NCBI GenBank assembly: GCA_017500935.1
Contig: JAFVXW010000016.1
Span: 1 to 64,000, forward strand
Direction of reading: 5' to 3'
Source of the DNA: Lachnospiraceae bacterium
Lineage (GTDB): Bacteria > Bacillota > Clostridia > Lachnospirales > Lachnospiraceae
DNA: 64,000 nucleotides
Shown here: one piece after another, positions 61,056-64,000 of the stretch
How positions within the stretch are numbered: position 1 is the stretch's first letter
How the letters are laid out: every line of letters starts with the position of its first letter
The notes under the pieces: generated by a model
What the model was told of the DNA's origin: nothing
Database searches by the model: none
What the model saw: the letters and a program-made list of their open reading frames with translations, nothing else
Translations under genes and position numbers: made by a program

Positions 61056-61093
61056 AAAAGGCCCTGACTGCTATGTGCAGCCGGGGCCTTTTA
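61056..61093 (+). terminator. Terminator of the DUF4838 operon
   Basis: Nine-bp outer stem AAAAGGCCC / GGGCCTTTT with an inner CTGC/GCAG helix, ending in TTTTA. It lies 18 bases after the CadD-like stop. Confidence 0.75.
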
Positions 61094-61149
61094 TCAGGGG
61101 AGAAAAACACTTCTTAATTCCGACAGTCAGGTGTCGGAGAAAAAAAGTA

Positions 61150-62265
61150 CTAGAATGCCATTCGTGCCCAGCCTTCTTCGCTGATGGGGGGAAGATTGAG
61201 CATTTTGCGGCCTTCGTTTACATAATAACGGTAATTTTCGATGGAAACACCATTGGGAATGCGGTGATCAAGACCAAAAACAGTGCCGCCGCCCAGCATG
61301 GAAGCAGACATTTTGTATTCCAGTTCTTTTTTGATGGCAGCCTGATCCTGGCAGAGAACGTATTTATCGATACCGCCCTTTATGGCAAGACGTTTGCCGT
61401 ATTTGGCGCGGAGGGCAACCATATCCATTCCGGCAGCAGGCTCGCAGGGATAGAAACAGTTGATACCGCAGTCTAAAATGGCATCCATGATCGGATTCAT
61501 ATTGCCGTCGCTGTCCTGGGAGAACAGGGAGGCACCGTGGTTTTTCGCACAGCTCCAGATTTTTTCGTAGTAGGGCTGCATAAATTCTTTTACATGTGCA
61601 GGTCCAAACATGGGACCGGATTTGCCGGCCATATCCTCGTGGATGCACAGCACATCAATGGGCAGGATTTCACCCACACGTTCCATTACTTTCACGCAGG
61701 TATCGCCGATGGTGGCCAGAATATCTTCGATCAGCTCAGGCTCTTCATAGCAGGCGATGCACACACCTTCTTCGCCCAGAAGTTCGCGGGGCTCATCAAA
61801 GCCGCCGGGAACCCAGAGCAGGGAAAGGTAACCCTTGTCGCGCAGCTCTTTCTGACGCAGCAGTTCTTCTTTGTTGATGCGGTCTTCTGAAAAAGTATAC
61901 CAGTGCTTGATCTTCATCCAGTCATCCATACAGGTAATGGGATAGGTCATCGGATGTGCGATGGTGGCACTGGATTTGATCAGCAGAGTCTTTCTGCCGA
62001 ATTTATCGATGCCGACAGTGCGTTCTGCATTATCTTCCAGTGTGACAGGCTCGATACCGGTGACGGCACCGCAGTTTCCGGCCAGTGAAAAATTCAGGAC
62101 ATAGTCCCAGTCAAAGGCGGTCATGGCAATTTCTTTTGCGCTGGCCCCCTGTCTGCGCCATTCAGCTTCCAGCTGATATAAAGGCCCGAAAAGCTCGCAG
62201 AACATTTCGCGGCCGGTGTATTCAAAATTACAGTGAGCAAGATAACGTTCTCTGTCCCAGATCAT
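61150..62265 (-). CDS. Uroporphyrinogen decarboxylase (UroD)-family protein
   Basis: A 371-residue UroD/MtaA-superfamily protein, different from the 13286-14362 one. Recognisable segments are VPGGFDEPRELLGEEGVCIACYEEPELIEDIL, IHEDMAGKSGPMFGPAHVKEFMQPYYEKI, SLFSQDSDGNMNPIMDAIL and AIKGGIDKYVL. These are typical of the uncharacterised UroD-like proteins that occur beside carbohydrate or methyl-transfer genes in Clostridia. No corrinoid protein is nearby. GGAGT lies 6 bases before the ATG at 62265. It is convergent with the CadD-like gene and divergent from the AraC gene. Confidence 0.78.
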   Translation of the reverse strand: MIWDRERYLAHCNFEYTGREMFCELFGPLYQLEAEWRRQGASAKEIAMTAFDWDYVLNFSLAGNCGAVTGIEPVTLEDNAERTVGIDKFGRKTLLIKSSATIAHPMTYPITCMDDWMKIKHWYTFSEDRINKEELLRQKELRDKGYLSLLWVPGGFDEPRELLGEEGVCIACYEEPELIEDILATIGDTCVKVMERVGEILPIDVLCIHEDMAGKSGPMFGPAHVKEFMQPYYEKIWSCAKNHGASLFSQDSDGNMNPIMDAILDCGINCFYPCEPAAGMDMVALRAKYGKRLAIKGGIDKYVLCQDQAAIKKELEYKMSASMLGGGTVFGLDHRIPNGVSIENYRYYVNEGRKMLNLPPISEEGWARMAF

Positions 62266-62423
62266 AGATAACTCCTTTTTGCGGGTGCAGGGTTTATAAG
62301 GCTTTTGGAACTGTGGAAATATTTATTTATTTCGTCATTTTCAGTGTAATCTGTCCGAACTGAAAACACCATGCAGAAAGGGTTGAAACATGGACAAAAT
62401 TCCAGTATGATTACGATGAAAGC

Positions 62424-62484
62424 CCCGTCCGGCGGCCGCACGTCTGCCATGCTTGCATGGGCAGACGTGCGGACATCGGACGGG
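62424..62484. repeat. Long imperfect palindrome upstream of the AraC gene
   Basis: A 61-base dyad: outer arms CCCGTCCG / CGGACGGG (62424-62431 with 62477-62484), a four-by-four internal loop, then a perfect 13-bp helix (62436-62448 with 62460-62472), with a short ATG/CAT helix and one bulged base near the CTTG loop. GC-rich within AT-rich surroundings. It lies 36 bases before the AraC start and has no T-run. Confidence 0.7.
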
Positions 62485-62520
62485 CAAGACGAAATGAGCA
62501 AGCAGGGCGGAAATCATATT

Positions 62521-63312
62521 ATGGAAAATAAACCGACTTCATTCCCGGTTGAAATGACCTACTTTGTACGGCGCGTCACATTTGACGGCTACAGGATCGA
62601 ACCTCGCACCATTGATGACTATGAACTGGTATTTGTCACAGACGGTGAGGGCTGGGTGCAGCTTGGAGAGCGCACTTTTCGCGTGAAGGCAGGAAATGTG
62701 ATCTTTGTAAGACCGGGCGTTATCAACAGCTTCCGGGTGGATAAAGAACCTTTTATGGTATTTTATGGTGTACATTTTCAGCCGCTGAATCAGGAAGCCG
62801 GACCGGAAACACCGATCGGCATTCTGCCGGATGTATTTGAGGTTTCCTCGATACATAAGGTGGAAAGTCTGTTTCGCGAGCTGCACAAGATTCACCGGCA
62901 GAAAGGATATTTGGCAGCATGGCGGGAGAATCTGCTGACAGAAACCATTCTGTGCGAATTATGCGGAATGGTTCATCAGAATCATGCCCCTGCTGCGCAG
63001 AACCGGATCCGCAAAGTGCTGGATCATATTCATGAAAATCCATACAGAAGTTATTCTCTGGAGGAGCTTATGCAGATCGCAGGAATCAAAAAAACGCTGT
63101 TTTTGCAGGAATTCCGCAGTGTGACAGGAACCACGCCCAATCAGTATGTGACGGATCAGCGGCTGGAATATGCCCGCGAACTTCTGATGGAAACAGATGC
63201 TTCTGTGATGCAGATCGCGCGGCAGTGCGGTTTTGAGGATGTGTTTTATTTCAGCCGGTGCTTTAAAAAGCGATTTCATCTGTCACCGCGGGAGTATCGG
63301 AAGGAAATATAG
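62521..63312 (+). CDS. AraC-family transcriptional regulator (glycan locus)
   Basis: A 263-residue regulator. An N-terminal cupin sensing domain (about 15-145; IDDYELVFVTDGEGWVQLG, VKAGNVIFVRPGV) binds the inducer, and the C-terminal domain (about 165-263) has two helix-turn-helix motifs (YSLEELMQIAGIKKTLFLQE and VMQIARQCGFEDVFYFSRCF, ending SPREYRKEI). The ATG at 62521 has a GGGCGG-like site; two earlier in-frame ATGs would place the long palindrome inside the coding region and are less likely. It probably controls the adjacent UroD-like and DUF4838/SIS genes. Confidence 0.85.
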   Translation: MENKPTSFPVEMTYFVRRVTFDGYRIEPRTIDDYELVFVTDGEGWVQLGERTFRVKAGNVIFVRPGVINSFRVDKEPFMVFYGVHFQPLNQEAGPETPIGILPDVFEVSSIHKVESLFRELHKIHRQKGYLAAWRENLLTETILCELCGMVHQNHAPAAQNRIRKVLDHIHENPYRSYSLEELMQIAGIKKTLFLQEFRSVTGTTPNQYVTDQRLEYARELLMETDASVMQIARQCGFEDVFYFSRCFKKRFHLSPREYRKEI

Positions 63313-63640
63313 TGTTCATCATGCAAAAAAGGTGATTTTTGGGGTTCTTACATGCCGCAAATTTGTCTCTTTGCTTATCAGTACATGTAGGGATGGTCAA
63401 AAAACAAACTTTTACTTGATGCCAAATTTGGATTATCAAGCAGCAATGCAGAAAAAAGCTGACTTACATGTAATGATCACATGGAATTTGATATACCTGA
63501 CTTGTATTAACATGTAAAAGTTCAAGTTTTTATGGCTGCTGCATGTTCTGAGCCTGAATAGATGAAATTTTGTACCAGCAGGTGAAGCAAAAATGGTACA
63601 CATACATGTTGAGGGAAAAATTTGTACATGTAACAAAGGT
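63313..63640. repeat. Second gene-free stretch of degenerate repeats, ACATG-rich
   Basis: The 543 bases between the AraC gene and the next minus-strand gene contain no convincing gene. ACATG occurs at 63350, 63383, 63466, 63510, 63604 and 63626, several as ACATGTAA, and AAATTTG-like words recur about every 50-80 bases (63359, 63424, 63484, 63565, 63617). The style (AT-rich, TTTTG words, a CATG-core palindrome) resembles the 53748-54115 array, but the spacing is less regular. 63641-63770 shows nothing further. Confidence 0.5.
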
Positions 63641-63772
63641 GATTTTCACGCTTCCTGCGTGTCGGGCAGCAAAACAGCCGTATTAAATATTTGATTGTGC
63701 CCTTGACATTGGGGTACTTCAGCAAAAAGCTGCAATAAAAGCATCCCACAAATGTCCCAAAAACAAAAATGA

Positions 63773-63815
63773 GCAGGCAAAATCGCAGAAATAACGATTT
63801 TGCCTGCTTGTTTTT
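63773..63815. terminator. Strong bidirectional terminator
   Basis: Thirteen-bp perfect stem GCAGGCAAAATCG / CGATTTTGCCTGC (63774-63786 with 63796-63808) with T-rich tracts on both strands. It most likely ends the minus-strand gene whose stop is at 63856. Confidence 0.88.
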
Positions 63816-63855
63816 AGTTTAAAGGCATCAGACAACTGTACAGACAGTTTCCGGT

Positions 63856-64000
63856 TTACTGTTCTTCCGGGAATGCGTACTGTGCTTTATACTTGGCAAA
63901 CTGCTGGTTGAAGGCAACGCTTTCGTGAAGTTCGCCGGATTTTAAAGCGTTGAGGTACTCATGTGCTTCCAGCTTGCCTTCGGAAACCTGCAGCATTTCG
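63856..64000 (-). CDS. C-terminal fragment of an unrecognised protein
   Basis: An open minus-strand frame enters from the right edge and ends with TAA at 63856-63858. The last 47 residues are hydrophilic and helical (VSEGKLEAHEYLNALKSGEL, then NQQFAKYKAQYAFPEEQ). Codon use and the terminator directly downstream support a real gene. The fragment is too short to assign a family. Confidence 0.7.
   Translation of the reverse strand, partial: EMLQVSEGKLEAHEYLNALKSGELHESVAFNQQFAKYKAQYAFPEEQ

Overview
The window looks like a chromosome segment from an anaerobic, low-to-mid GC Firmicute, most likely a gut Lachnospiraceae-type Clostridium relative. The evidence is the gene set: MutS2, YhaM, class II GalT, VanW/G5 protein, DUF378, a PolC-type 3'-5' exonuclease, a B12-dependent radical SAM protein of the DUF4080 type, a glycyl radical enzyme, two GH78 alpha-L-rhamnosidases, strong AGGAGG ribosome sites and many short rho-independent terminators. 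There is no rRNA, CRISPR array, phage module or intact insertion sequence. There is one tRNA, tRNA-Gly(GCC).

Layout. 0-3.4 kb: end of an oligopeptide ABC ATPase, a PAP2 phosphatase, a DsbA-like protein and a degenerate GH32-type protein. 3.4-9.8 kb: a compact glycyl radical enzyme with no activase nearby, a YfcC-type carrier behind a promoter/terminator leader, an M20 amidohydrolase and a Gfo/Idh oxidoreductase. 9.8-11.0 kb: tRNA-Gly, a cluster of palindromes, and an AT-rich membrane-linked MerR regulator with a textbook MerR promoter. 11-18.8 kb: secreted 5'-nucleotidase with LysM, a UroD-family protein, a serine hydrolase and galK-galT. 18.8-34.3 kb: mostly housekeeping genes (radical SAM, exonuclease, a 33-residue membrane peptide, VanW, AIR-synthase-like, trmL, VOC, two-component system with mutS2, an HtrA-like pseudoprotease, yhaM, rlmD).

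34.26-40.99 kb is an AT-rich island. It carries a DUF1016 pseudogene that runs in the rlmD reading frame, an orphan purN, an AraC regulator, a very short HlyD-like adaptor and two ABC exporters. Both island edges run into neighbouring reading frames. 41-46 kb returns to typical composition (argC, M20 peptidase, sugar isomerase, SDR, unknown protein).

46.4-63.3 kb is a carbohydrate region: GH78-GH78-GH43, then DUF378, a lipoprotein amidase and a locus with SIS-kinase-SIS on one strand diverging from two tandem DUF4838 proteins, a CadD-like transporter, a UroD-family protein and an AraC activator. This second locus is bracketed by two gene-free stretches of degenerate repeats. The left one has a period of about 62 bp. 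The genes suggest uptake and intracellular processing of amino-sugar or other unusual glycans, but substrates cannot be read from the sequence.

The best candidates for undescribed biology are the glycyl radical/GH32-like/YfcC/M20 neighbourhood, the SIS-kinase-SIS/DUF4838 locus with its flanking repeat arrays, and the mini-HlyD dual-ABC exporter.
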